Assembly: GCA_018657625.1 (NCBI GenBank)
Contig: JABHWU010000044.1
Location: forward strand, 62,001 to 126,000
DNA from: Deltaproteobacteria bacterium
GTDB lineage: Bacteria; SAR324; XYD2-FULL-50-16
Direction of reading: 5' to 3'
Length of the DNA: 64,000 bases
Shown: in pieces, positions 18,794 through 27,691 of the stretch
Numbering within the stretch: position 1 is the stretch's first letter
Layout: the number at the start of each line of letters is the position of its first letter
The notes under the pieces: generated by a model
The model's input: the letters and a program-made list of their open reading frames with translations, nothing else
The model's database searches: none
What the model was told of the DNA's origin: nothing
Translations under genes and position numbers: made by a program

Positions 18794-18825
18794 AAAGCAG
18801 AATCTAATCCTAATAATTCTGCTTT
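18794..18825. terminator. Hairpin between convergent yhbY and nifU
   Basis: A perfect 10-bp stem (AAAGCAGAAT and ATTCTGCTTT) around a 12-base loop lies between the two convergent genes. The following T-tract is poor on both strands, so it is a plausible but imperfect terminator. Confidence 0.5.
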
Positions 18826-18855
18826 ATCAAATAATTAGGAGGGATTACACAAAAA

Positions 18856-19473
18856 TTAATTTTTAGAAAAATGCTCTGTAACATATCCATCCATGACAAT
18901 CTGGGCATTTTCCATACATTCACCACAACTAGTTCCGATTTTTGTCATTTCCTGCAATCGATTAAGGTCCCTTGCTCCTTCAAGCACAGCCTCTTCTATA
19001 TCATGATCAGTTACTTCCAGACAAAAACAAATCGTCGTTGCTTCATTGGATACTATCTTCGATGATAGACCGTGGGTTGCGTAATAATTATTTATTGCAG
19101 CTCGCAATGCTTTATCCCCCAGGACAGAGCAATGTACCTTATTATCCGGTAATCCTCCCAACTCCTTGGCAACGTCTTTTGGTGAAAGATTGTATGCTTC
19201 GTCCAATGTTAAACCCTTTACCATTTCAGACATTACAGAGGTACTGGCAATGGCACTGGCACAACCATATGTTTGCCATTTGCAGTCTGTGATAATTTGT
19301 TTTTCGTGATCAACAACGATATAAAGCAGCATTTGATCACCGCATTTTATATTACCGGTCATCCCTTTGCCATCAAATTTAAATTGATCTTCTTTTCCCA
19401 TTAAAATGTTTTTTGGCTGCATAAAATGTTGCTTCACAGCATCTGAATACAACCAATTACTATCAAAACTCAT
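18856..19473 (-). CDS. nifU: Fe-S cluster assembly scaffold (NifU N-terminal plus BFD-type domain)
   Basis: A 205-residue protein with an IscU-like scaffold domain (cysteines 44, 71 and 115 with Asp46) and a BFD-like [2Fe-2S] domain (C149, C151, C183, C186). Full-length NifU also has a C-terminal Nfu domain, which is absent here. It receives sulfur from the NifS encoded 9 bases upstream and builds clusters for Fe-S proteins such as the hydrogenase and IorAB. The LPPVK chaperone-recognition motif of IscU is not seen, which fits the NifU branch. Confidence 0.92.
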   Translation of the reverse strand: MSFDSNWLYSDAVKQHFMQPKNILMGKEDQFKFDGKGMTGNIKCGDQMLLYIVVDHEKQIITDCKWQTYGCASAIASTSVMSEMVKGLTLDEAYNLSPKDVAKELGGLPDNKVHCSVLGDKALRAAINNYYATHGLSSKIVSNEATTICFCLEVTDHDIEEAVLEGARDLNRLQEMTKIGTSCGECMENAQIVMDGYVTEHFSKN

Positions 19474-19482
19474 CTACTTCTC

Positions 19483-20664
19483 CTATTTATTATACGCTGT
19501 TGACATACTTCTGACACGTTCTACTACATTAGTTAATTCTTTAATAACATATTCCACTTCTTCCTGTGTGTTATCACGCCCCATACTAATTCTAAGCGAA
19601 CCATGGGCAAATTCTACATCTACTCCTGTTGCCATAATAACGTGAGACGGATCCAAAGAGCCTGACGCACAAGCCGAACCTGTCGAAATGGCAATACCTT
19701 CAAGATCTAAATATAACAATAAAGCTTCACCCTCAGCGCCTTCAAAAGACACATTTAAGGTTCCGGGAATCGAATCAGTAGGATGTCCGATAAATCGCAC
19801 ATCAGGAATATTTTTTTCAATACCTTCCCGCAGCATTTTCTTTAAGCCTCTCAATCGATTCGCTTCTTCATCCATTTCCAGCGTTCGCATTTCAATAGCT
19901 TTAGCTAAACCAATAATCCCTAATGTATTTTCTGTACCAGCTCTCCGACCGCTTTCCTGGTGCCCACCGATAATTAATGGACAAAAATTGATACCTTTTC
20001 TTACATAAATAGCACCAATTCCTTTTGGTCCGTAGATTTTATGCGCTGACAAAGACAGAAAATCAACTTCAAGTTCTTTAACATTAATAGGAACTTTTCC
20101 AACTGCCTGAATGGCATCCGTATGAAACAGTGCACCAGCTTCATGAGTTATAGCTGCTATAGTTTTAATATCCTGAAAGGTGCCTATTTCATTATTTGCC
20201 ATCATTACTGAAACCAATCTACAATTTTCATTCAGTAGCGTTTTCAGTTGATCCATTTTGATTTTCCCTTCTGAGTCTACATCCAGGTAGGCAGTTGTTG
20301 TAGCATCTTTATCACACAAGCATTTTGCGGTTTCTAAAATACATGGATGTTCAATTCGGGTAGTGATGATTTGGGAACCAATGGTCGGAGTGTCACACGT
20401 CCGGGACTGGCAAGTCACTGACCCCAATACTGTGTTATTTGCTTCAGAACCGCTACCTACAAAAATTATTTCATCTGCATCAGCACCAATAAAATTGGCA
20501 ATTGTTTCTCGGGATTCATCAATATAGTGTCGGGAACGACGACCAAAACTATGCAAACTGGAAGGATTACCATAAAATTCCATCGCCTCATGCATCTTTT
20601 TCTTCACTTCCGGATGTAGTGGTGTTGTCGCGTTATTGTCCATATATACAATTCGGTTTCCCAA
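19483..20664 (-). CDS. nifS: Cysteine desulfurase NifS
   Basis: A PLP enzyme that removes sulfur from cysteine for Fe-S assembly. DNNATTPLHPEV opens the fold, LSAHKIYGPKG carries the PLP lysine, GSEANNT binds PLP, and STGSACASGS holds the active-site cysteine on its loop. The frame is open from a GTG at 20703, but the TTG at 20664 follows a GGGAG at good distance and gives the usual short N-terminus (GNRIVYMDNNATT), for a 393-residue protein. The upstream GTG and the ATG at 20643 remain possible. A short cysteine-containing insertion (QSRTCDTPT) lies after residue 90. It is the first gene of the nifS-nifU pair. Confidence 0.92.
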   Translation of the reverse strand: MGNRIVYMDNNATTPLHPEVKKKMHEAMEFYGNPSSLHSFGRRSRHYIDESRETIANFIGADADEIIFVGSGSEANNTVLGSVTCQSRTCDTPTIGSQIITTRIEHPCILETAKCLCDKDATTTAYLDVDSEGKIKMDQLKTLLNENCRLVSVMMANNEIGTFQDIKTIAAITHEAGALFHTDAIQAVGKVPINVKELEVDFLSLSAHKIYGPKGIGAIYVRKGINFCPLIIGGHQESGRRAGTENTLGIIGLAKAIEMRTLEMDEEANRLRGLKKMLREGIEKNIPDVRFIGHPTDSIPGTLNVSFEGAEGEALLLYLDLEGIAISTGSACASGSLDPSHVIMATGVDVEFAHGSLRISMGRDNTQEEVEYVIKELTNVVERVRSMSTAYNK

Positions 20665-20991
20665 TTTCTTCTCCCAAAAGTTTAATTGATTATAATTTAT
20701 CACATCCCGATCTTGAGATATGTAAAACAGTAAAAGTTAAATGACACCTTTATCTAACTATTCAAAATCAATCTGGATAATTTGGCAACTTTTTTTTATA
20801 CTTTTTTTTCAAGTATGAACTGTTATATAATTTCAAACGTTTGGATAAGTGTATAAAAACTAAGGAATGACTTTAAGCGGAAAATGAAATGTTCTTTATG
20901 CTGTTTTTCCTGGATCCACCAGATTCAATTTACTTGGAAGATCCAGAGAGGAGAGAACAAACGAGAAAAACAACAATGATACTTTCTTTAA
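20665..20991. other. Intergenic region upstream of nifS
   Basis: About 330 AT-rich bases between the small minus-strand gene at 21.0 kb and nifS. It should contain the nifS promoter. No gene, RNA or Rrf2/IscR-type palindrome was recognised. Confidence 0.5.
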
Positions 20992-21210
20992 TTAACAATA
21001 TTTTAGAAAATTATTTAAGAACCGTCGCTGCGGACTTGAGGGTGTTTCATATTTATAAATATCAATGATATAACTATCAACAAATTCATCGTAAGACATG
21101 GGTTTCAGACTACTTTTAATCTTTCTGTAATGACTTTTTATTGAGTCACTATGTAAACAATTTTCTCTTAAGGAATGTAAATAACGGGCTTTTTCAAGGC
21201 TAATTTTCAT
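20992..21210 (-). CDS. Small hypothetical protein
   Basis: A 72-residue, basic, soluble protein beginning MKISLEKARYLHSLREN. The frame is open to 21237, but the ATG at 21210 has an ideal AAGGAG seven bases upstream, which supports both the start and the reality of the gene. There are no membrane helices. The family was not recognised. Confidence 0.6.
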   Translation of the reverse strand: MKISLEKARYLHSLRENCLHSDSIKSHYRKIKSSLKPMSYDEFVDSYIIDIYKYETPSSPQRRFLNNFLKYC

Positions 21211-21534
21211 CTTAAATCTCCTTTTACCGTTTATCAAAAATGGATTTTTTAATTTATTGAGACACTAATCCAAATTCTAATTAATTATATCTGAGTTTAA
21301 GCCATCCAAAATATTCGTTTTTAGTGTATTTATTTTTGTTTTAAATTTGACTTCATTATATCCCAGGTAAACTTAAATACAAGAATGTTTTTATCCGTTA
21401 ACTTCAAATCATAGTGAACGGTAGTTTAAAAATAATTTTAAAAATTCAATATATCCGTATTTACAGTTAGTTACTCCAATTTATAAGCCTTTCTCCCCAA
21501 TTAAAAATGTTGTAAAATGGTAATTATTATCATC

Positions 21535-21659
21535 AATCGCTAGTAGTGTTAGCCTTTGATCTTCAACTATCCTCAGAGAAAATGGTTTTATCCCTTAGAA
21601 TAGTAATGTGATTCCCAGGTATATTTAATGAAAATGCAAGGCTAACACTACTAGCGATT
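21535..21659. repeat. 125-base element bounded by perfect 22-base inverted repeats
   Basis: The arms at 21535-21556 and 21638-21659 are exact reverse complements (one reads AAGGCTAACACTACTAGCG at its start). They enclose 81 bases. The right arm includes the last codons and stop of the ParA-like gene. No target-site duplication was clear. It may be a small mobile (MITE-like) element or a very stable 3' hairpin of the ParA-like mRNA. Confidence 0.75.
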
Positions 21660-22232
21660 AATGATGATATGTTTAATAAGTGTTTGAAACTGATGATCAA
21701 TACTGCTGTAATTAAATCGTTTCAGACCGCCTCGGGCAACCATAGCCTGAATAGATTTTCCGGTTTTAAACACATCTGAAATTGCCCTGCTTTTTTTAAT
21801 TTCAAAAATTGGATAATCATAATGTTCAAGAATTTGTTTTCTTGCCTGTTGAAAATCATCTTTTTGAGTGCGGTTGACAACGATAATAATATTGTCATTA
21901 AGTTCACGAACAGCTTCTATGGTGCTTATTGTTACCCGAATATCGATTATTTCATTGATTAAAGGGATGAGTACAAAATTGGATTGCAGGATGGCCGGAA
22001 TTATCCTGAAATCGATCTGACCACCAAAATCAAAGATCAAACTATCTTTTCCCATATAAGGTGGAATCTCTTCGTTCGGTTCGTATTTTTTAAAACGCTC
22101 TTTCGGTAATACGTCTTCCAGAGGGCTGTAATAATCATTGGAATACACCTGCCAGCCTAAGGTCAAACTTAGGTTGACACTAATACTTGTTTTACCAACA
22201 CCACCTTTAAAACTGTAAATTGTAATGATCAT
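21651..22232 (-). CDS. Orphan ParA/MinD-like ATPase
   Basis: A 193-residue protein with the deviant Walker A motif KGGVGKTSISVNL near the N-terminus and the family DFGGQ switch region. Such ATPases position plasmids, chromosomes or protein machines, usually with a ParB-like or cargo partner. No parB or chemotaxis, flagellar or carboxysome gene is adjacent, so its cargo is unknown. It is shorter than the usual 250 residues. Its 3' end lies inside a 22-base inverted repeat. A helper plasmid system is unlikely. Confidence 0.8.
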   Translation of the reverse strand: MIITIYSFKGGVGKTSISVNLSLTLGWQVYSNDYYSPLEDVLPKERFKKYEPNEEIPPYMGKDSLIFDFGGQIDFRIIPAILQSNFVLIPLINEIIDIRVTISTIEAVRELNDNIIIVVNRTQKDDFQQARKQILEHYDYPIFEIKKSRAISDVFKTGKSIQAMVARGGLKRFNYSSIDHQFQTLIKHIIINR

Positions 22233-22736
22233 TTTTCAACCACCTTCATTAATTTAATGCATAGTTATTTCAACCATAGATCCTTTTTTGAGCTTATAAT
22301 AGCTTTTATATTTCTCGAAGAATTTAAAATGTTTTATAAAAACAAAAGATTAGGTTAGTTTTCTACACTAACAAAGCGTCACATCTCTATCTTAGAGTTT
22401 TACTATAAACAATCTATTAATATTTAACAACTCCAGTGCAGATGTTTCCTTGATTTAATATTCACATTAAAAGCTTAACCAATAATATTTTTTACTATAA
22501 GAAATATTTCATAATTTAAATTCTGAACATATGCTTCATAACAGTCTGTTAATTAAGCTTAAATCGATTCTGTTTGGAATCAGTTTTTCGAAAATAAAAT
22601 TTATATTCTAATAAAATTAATTTTTTGCTATCATATACATAAATTTAAGAAGTAGTGAATTACCTTTGTATTTTGTTTTTTATTCACACCAGAAGTTATC
22701 AATTAATTTCTGATTCAATCTTAAAGGGAGGATATT
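22233..22736. promoter_or_regulatory. Divergent region between the ParA-like gene and the PrkA operon
   Basis: About 500 very AT-rich bases that must carry the promoters of both flanking transcription units. It ends in the strong ribosome site AGGGAGG of the PrkA-like gene. No coding remnant, repeat or clear sigma-54 site was seen. Confidence 0.45.
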
Positions 22737-24959
22737 GTGAAAACAGAATTAAAAAGCTTGTTAAATAAATCGATCCAGAATGATCAGGAATTTGAAGAAA
22801 TAATTACCTTTGAAGCGTATTTGTCTTTAATAACAAAGGAGCCATGGGTTACCAGAAACTCAACACAACTACTTCATGATATGATGTTAAGTAGAGGTGT
22901 GGATCATGCCATGACAACCGGAAAACCAGTCAAACACACTTATCATTTTTTTGAAGATTCTGACATCATTGGTCCTTACATTGTCTTTGGTCAACAAAAA
23001 GCTAAAGAAAATTTGGTAGAGAAGATTCACAATGCCAGCCGGGGAATGGAAGCTTCGAAGCGTTTATGGATATTGCTTGGACCACCAGGTTCTGCAAAAT
23101 CAAGGTCAATGGATGGGATCAAACGGGCACTTAATCAGTATTCACTGTCACCAGCCGGAAAAACTTATTATCAGCTGTTACCCACAGTCGATGAACGATT
23201 AAAAGAAAAAGCGTTATTTGAAGAAAATGGCATCTTCTACCTGCCTTCCCCGCTTTATGAAGGCCCTTTGCAAATTATCCCTCAAAGTATTCGAAAAGAA
23301 TTTACAACAGAACTCACTAAAAATATTGATAAACGGTCAATCAATAGCTGGCTTAAAAAACACCAGCATTATGACAAAAATTTTAAGATTGAAATCACAG
23401 GTTTAATGTCCCCCTATTCAGATTTTGTGATTAAAGGCTTCATGAAGTCCAAAAACTTATCCTTTGCAGATTTGATCCCCTATTTGAAAGTTAAACGTAT
23501 GATTTTTGATGCCCGCACTAAAACAGGTATCGGATCCTACACTCCCAGGGACGAAAAAAGCCAGGAAGCTGGCTCGTTAGTAGGAAATATTGACTATTCG
23601 CTTTTGCCGCGATTCGGAAGCGAATCCCATCCACTGGTGCATGATTATAAAGGAGAACTTTGTGCAGGTGCGAATGGATTTGTTGAAATCCATGAAATTC
23701 TAAAATTATCTGATAAGTTTTTATATGAATTACTTTTTGCAACACAGGATCGATTTTTTAAACCTGAAGGACAGCCCCCCATTCCCTTCAACGGGGTCAT
23801 CATCGGCCATACCAATTTCCATGAATACAATATGTTTTTAGGTAACGAAACCTTTGAAGCCCTGAGATCCAGAACGACATTTATTGAAATGCCACTTTCT
23901 GTAAATTTTAAACAGGAAGAACAAATATATTCATTTACTTATTCCAATGAAAACCGGAACTGGAAAAAAGCTATGAAACACCAGGCGCATATTGCGCCGC
24001 ACAGTCTGTCATTTCTAAGTTTGGTAGCCGTTATGTCCCGTTTGTATAACTCCAAGCAAAATGAAAACCTTTCCCTATTACAAAAAGCCCTAATTTATGC
24101 AGGTCGAGCAGATAGTGGTGTTGATAACAACATGGCTAAAATGGTTTTGGATGAGTTTGAATTCCATAAACCCTCTGAAGGAACCTTTGGATTAGATCCA
24201 CGATTTATCCAAAATATCATTGAAAATACAGAGCATTTTCAAATCAGTGAATATGCAGCCAATATCAAAAAATTACATCAGGAATCTGGTGATCATGCTT
24301 TATTAACTTCAATTGCACTGCAAAATCCTTGTATCACACCACTGGATCTTTTTGTAAGACTTGAACATTCTCTAAAAGACCAGTTTGCTAATCAGAAGAC
24401 TAAGCTCAGCCACTATGTTGAAAAAATAGCCCCCCAGGCAAAAAAGTGGATCTTTGGACAAATTGCCAGTGATGTCTACAGTGCTATTCTGAGGGATGAT
24501 ACAGTAATTGAAACCACTTGGAAAAAGTACACAGATCATGTCAGAGCCTATGCCCATCGGGCAAAAGTTAAACATGATGTGACCCAAATGGATGTCCAAC
24601 CAGATGAAAAGTTTATGCAGGCCATTGAACAGTATTTGGGAATACCAGATCGTGATACTTTCAGAAAAGAACTTAGTGATGCTATAGCCAGTGTAAAATA
24701 TACAATTTTACTGGCAGATGAACCCTCCTATCAAAATGCGATTAAGAAATATGTTTTTGAAAACGAATTTAAAGCCAGTGAAAATATGAAATTACTGGGT
24801 TGGATCAAGAGTGGAACCAGTGCTGCCAACGTTCATGTCAAAGAACAGGAACATTTGAATGAAACCATAAAATACCTGATAGAAACGAAAAATTATTGTG
24901 GTAAATGTGCTTTTCAAGCACTAACGATCACTGCCAACGCTTCCAGTATCATAACTTAA
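22737..24959 (+). CDS. PrkA-like AAA/serine kinase (YeaG family, divergent)
   Basis: A 740-residue soluble protein, longer than canonical PrkA (about 640). A Walker A motif GPPGSAKS lies at residues 115-122. A later block containing FVEIHEILK, LLFATQDRFF and NGVIIGHTNFHEY corresponds to the PrkA AAA region (LLTATQEG and GIILAHSN types). PrkA proteins are reported serine kinases or AAA ATPases linked to stress and stationary phase. It starts with GTG after an excellent AGGGAGG. Downstream DUF444 and SpoVR genes complete the usual yeaG-yeaH-ycgB trio, which supports the call. The kinase activity itself is not demonstrated by the sequence. Confidence 0.85.
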   Translation: MKTELKSLLNKSIQNDQEFEEIITFEAYLSLITKEPWVTRNSTQLLHDMMLSRGVDHAMTTGKPVKHTYHFFEDSDIIGPYIVFGQQKAKENLVEKIHNASRGMEASKRLWILLGPPGSAKSRSMDGIKRALNQYSLSPAGKTYYQLLPTVDERLKEKALFEENGIFYLPSPLYEGPLQIIPQSIRKEFTTELTKNIDKRSINSWLKKHQHYDKNFKIEITGLMSPYSDFVIKGFMKSKNLSFADLIPYLKVKRMIFDARTKTGIGSYTPRDEKSQEAGSLVGNIDYSLLPRFGSESHPLVHDYKGELCAGANGFVEIHEILKLSDKFLYELLFATQDRFFKPEGQPPIPFNGVIIGHTNFHEYNMFLGNETFEALRSRTTFIEMPLSVNFKQEEQIYSFTYSNENRNWKKAMKHQAHIAPHSLSFLSLVAVMSRLYNSKQNENLSLLQKALIYAGRADSGVDNNMAKMVLDEFEFHKPSEGTFGLDPRFIQNIIENTEHFQISEYAANIKKLHQESGDHALLTSIALQNPCITPLDLFVRLEHSLKDQFANQKTKLSHYVEKIAPQAKKWIFGQIASDVYSAILRDDTVIETTWKKYTDHVRAYAHRAKVKHDVTQMDVQPDEKFMQAIEQYLGIPDRDTFRKELSDAIASVKYTILLADEPSYQNAIKKYVFENEFKASENMKLLGWIKSGTSAANVHVKEQEHLNETIKYLIETKNYCGKCAFQALTITANASSIIT

Positions 24960-25001
24960 TTCAGATTCAAAACTGGTTAATGAATGAAGATGAGGTCATG
25001 C

Positions 25002-26063
25002 ATGGTAGAAGATAAAATTAATTCTAATGAATCAGAAGGGGCATTTAATGATTTCATAGAAGACCGAATCGATGAAATGGTTGATGAAATATTGAATGAT
25101 GGAAATTTCGATCATTTTGGTGATCGTAATAGCGATATCATTGTTGATGCCGATGATATTATCCCACCCACATTTACTTATGGCGAAGGTGGGGGGGGGC
25201 AGGGACAAGGACAAGGGCCCGGAAAGGAAGGTGGTGGTAAAATCAAGTTTGGTATTCCTTATAAAAGATTCATGGAACTTATTGCCAGTAAATTAAATTT
25301 GCCGGATCTGACTAAAGAGGGAAACGGTAAAATCAAAGAAATCTCTTATGCTTACAAAACATTTGGTCCGACGGGTATTTTACTGGATAAAAAAAGGACT
25401 TTCAAACGCGCTTTGAGGAGCAGCATTGCAACAGGTTTATATCGCCCACAAGAAAATAAATGGGATGTCAGCATTCGACGGAAAGATCGCCGGTTTAAAA
25501 TACCAGAAAGAGTAGAAAATCCAAAATATAAAGCTGTAGTGTTTTATATGGGGGATATATCTTACTCAACCTTTGGAGAACGATTGGAGATGGAGAAGCG
25601 ATTGGTCAATTTTATTCAATCCTGGTTAGATTATAACTATGGTTCAAATAATGTTGAACATCGTTTTATCGTACACGATATGCAGGCTTATGAAGTCCAG
25701 CCAGATGAATTCTATCAGGTCAGTAATATCGGTGGTACCCAAGCATCTATTGCCTTTGATTTGGTTTATCAACTTGCCTTTCATGAATATAGTGTTTCAT
25801 CAACAAATTTTTATGCTTTCTACTTTGGAGATGGAGAGGTTTTTGGTAACGACAGTAAAGAAATAATAGAAATATTAACAGAATTAATGTGCCCGGTGTT
25901 TAATCGCATTGGAGTCACGGAAGTTCTGCCAGGGAGATGGAGCCGTTTGAACCAGGACTTATCAAAAGATTTTTCTAACCATCAAAAAGTTCGTTTAAGT
26001 AAAATCCAATCCAATTCTCAAACCATTGATGTGATAAAAGCATTGTTTGGAGAACACAAATGA
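25002..26063 (+). CDS. yeaH: DUF444 (YeaH-like) protein
   Basis: A 353-residue soluble protein. An acidic N-terminal segment is followed by a Gly/Gln-rich linker (GGGGQGQGQGPG, about residues 66-77) and a von Willebrand A-like domain (VVFYMGDISYSTFGERLEMEKR, then the later HDMQAYEV and GGTQAS). This matches YeaH/DUF444. An ATG at 24984 is in frame, but the one at 25002 has GAGG six bases upstream. It overlaps the SpoVR gene by four bases. Proteins of this family are encoded with PrkA and SpoVR in many bacteria; their biochemical function is unknown. Confidence 0.88.
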   Translation: MVEDKINSNESEGAFNDFIEDRIDEMVDEILNDGNFDHFGDRNSDIIVDADDIIPPTFTYGEGGGGQGQGQGPGKEGGGKIKFGIPYKRFMELIASKLNLPDLTKEGNGKIKEISYAYKTFGPTGILLDKKRTFKRALRSSIATGLYRPQENKWDVSIRRKDRRFKIPERVENPKYKAVVFYMGDISYSTFGERLEMEKRLVNFIQSWLDYNYGSNNVEHRFIVHDMQAYEVQPDEFYQVSNIGGTQASIAFDLVYQLAFHEYSVSSTNFYAFYFGDGEVFGNDSKEIIEILTELMCPVFNRIGVTEVLPGRWSRLNQDLSKDFSNHQKVRLSKIQSNSQTIDVIKALFGEHK

Positions 26064-27679
26064 GATTAATCAATACTAATCCTGAATTATTTGAGTTGGA
26101 ACAACGTGTAAAGCATCACGCAAAGGCAATGAACCGATCTTTACCGGAAATGCGGTTTTTTATCCTGGATAGATTGGAATTTGCCTCTTTGCTGGAAAAA
26201 CATGTCTATCCAACCAGCCCTTCTAATATCTGGGAAGGGAAAAAAATGATTAATAAAAAGCTTCAGATTGAAAGCGGACAGGAGTCTGGAATTTACTATG
26301 AGGTTGTTCAAACCGGTAACCCATCCTATGCTTATTTAAATAATACCAACTCCCCCATGATGCAGGCATCTGTCATGGCTCATGTTGTCGGTCATTGTGA
26401 ATTTTCAGAATTGAATGTCTTAAAAGATTCTAATATGGATCGCACTGAATTTGTAATGCATCTGGTTAAAAAGGTTGATAGTAGCCGCTTTCAAATGGGT
26501 GAAAAAAACTATTTAAATTTCTGGAATGCTGCAGAATCGATTATTCCACTAATCGCACCCCATTCACAATTCAATCTGAACCGATCTGTTGAGGATGATA
26601 CGCATCATGGACAGGAAACGGATAGTGCCGTTCCTGAAGAGGAAAATAAAGTATTATTAAGGCCTTTTTCCCATACCATGGAATCACTATTAAAAACCTC
26701 ATCAAACGAACAGATCTGGCAGGAAGAACTTCAAAAGAAAACACAGCAGGAACAGATCAGTAGACAAGGCTACCGGTTATTTGCTCCTTGTCAGGATATT
26801 TTGGGATTTTTGAAAAACTATGCTCCCTGTAGCCAATCTGAAAAGTCAATTTTAAATTACATGTATGTGACCCACTCTACCCATGATTTTGTCGTACGAA
26901 CCCAAATTATGAATGAAGGTTGGGCCATGTATTGGGAAAAAAAGATAATGATGGAGTTATTTAAAGAAAAAGCTGTTAAAGGAATTATTGATTATGCGAA
27001 AACATTTTCAGGCGTATGTTTCCCAAGGCCTTTTTTTGCTCGGAATCCCTATCATTTAGGATATAATCTTTGGTCCCATTTAGAGCATTTATATGAAAAA
27101 GGTAAAATTTCCCTGGATTACTGGGAAGAAACTGATCAGCAAAAGAAAAATGAATGGGATAAAAAGCCATTTAATCGTCCCATCCAGGAACTGGAAAACC
27201 TGGTAAAAACCATCACTGATTATGAGTTTTTAAGACGGTTTTTAACACCGGAATTAATTTTTAAATTCCATTTGAACCGTATTCCAAAGCAACAGGTCAA
27301 AGGAATGGGTGTTAATAAAAATGATATCCTCAAAGAAGATGACCACTGGTCATGGATACAACCAAACATGGTAAAAAATGAGATGCTCAACTTTTTTACC
27401 CATTTTTATCGTCCCAGAATTTATATTATCGATAACGATTTTAAAGATGGTGGGCTTTTAATTTTTCATCGGAATGATTATAGAAAACTAAGAAAAGATT
27501 GGATAAGACCAACTTTAGCAAACATCAATTTCATATGGAAAAGCCCGGTGTATCTAGTTTCCGGAAATACATTATATTCATATTCCAATCACAAAATGGA
27601 TGAAATTGAAGTTAATGAGGTTAGCTTTGGCCAAATTGCAGAAAAACTGCAGAACTTTGAAAAACCGTTTGTCGTTTAA
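26060..27679 (+). CDS. ycgB: SpoVR/YcgB family protein
   Basis: A 539-residue soluble protein of the SpoVR family, named for a Bacillus spore cortex gene but widespread in non-sporulating bacteria. Typical blocks are IMNEGWAMYWEKKIM, NPYHLGYNLW and the C-terminal YRPRIYIIDNDFKDGG. Histidines in THSTHDFVVRTQIMNEGWA resemble a metal site, an inference. It lies between the DUF444 gene (4-base overlap) and the second AAA gene (12-base gap). It is slightly longer than E. coli YcgB (about 510). Confidence 0.92.
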   Translation: MRLINTNPELFELEQRVKHHAKAMNRSLPEMRFFILDRLEFASLLEKHVYPTSPSNIWEGKKMINKKLQIESGQESGIYYEVVQTGNPSYAYLNNTNSPMMQASVMAHVVGHCEFSELNVLKDSNMDRTEFVMHLVKKVDSSRFQMGEKNYLNFWNAAESIIPLIAPHSQFNLNRSVEDDTHHGQETDSAVPEEENKVLLRPFSHTMESLLKTSSNEQIWQEELQKKTQQEQISRQGYRLFAPCQDILGFLKNYAPCSQSEKSILNYMYVTHSTHDFVVRTQIMNEGWAMYWEKKIMMELFKEKAVKGIIDYAKTFSGVCFPRPFFARNPYHLGYNLWSHLEHLYEKGKISLDYWEETDQQKKNEWDKKPFNRPIQELENLVKTITDYEFLRRFLTPELIFKFHLNRIPKQQVKGMGVNKNDILKEDDHWSWIQPNMVKNEMLNFFTHFYRPRIYIIDNDFKDGGLLIFHRNDYRKLRKDWIRPTLANINFIWKSPVYLVSGNTLYSYSNHKMDEIEVNEVSFGQIAEKLQNFEKPFVV

Positions 27680-27691
27680 CAAGGAGATGAT

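Noticed and set aside
21651..22232. Plasmid partition system or origin
   Set aside because: No ParB, iteron repeats or replication gene nearby; the ATPase is an orphan in chromosomal context.
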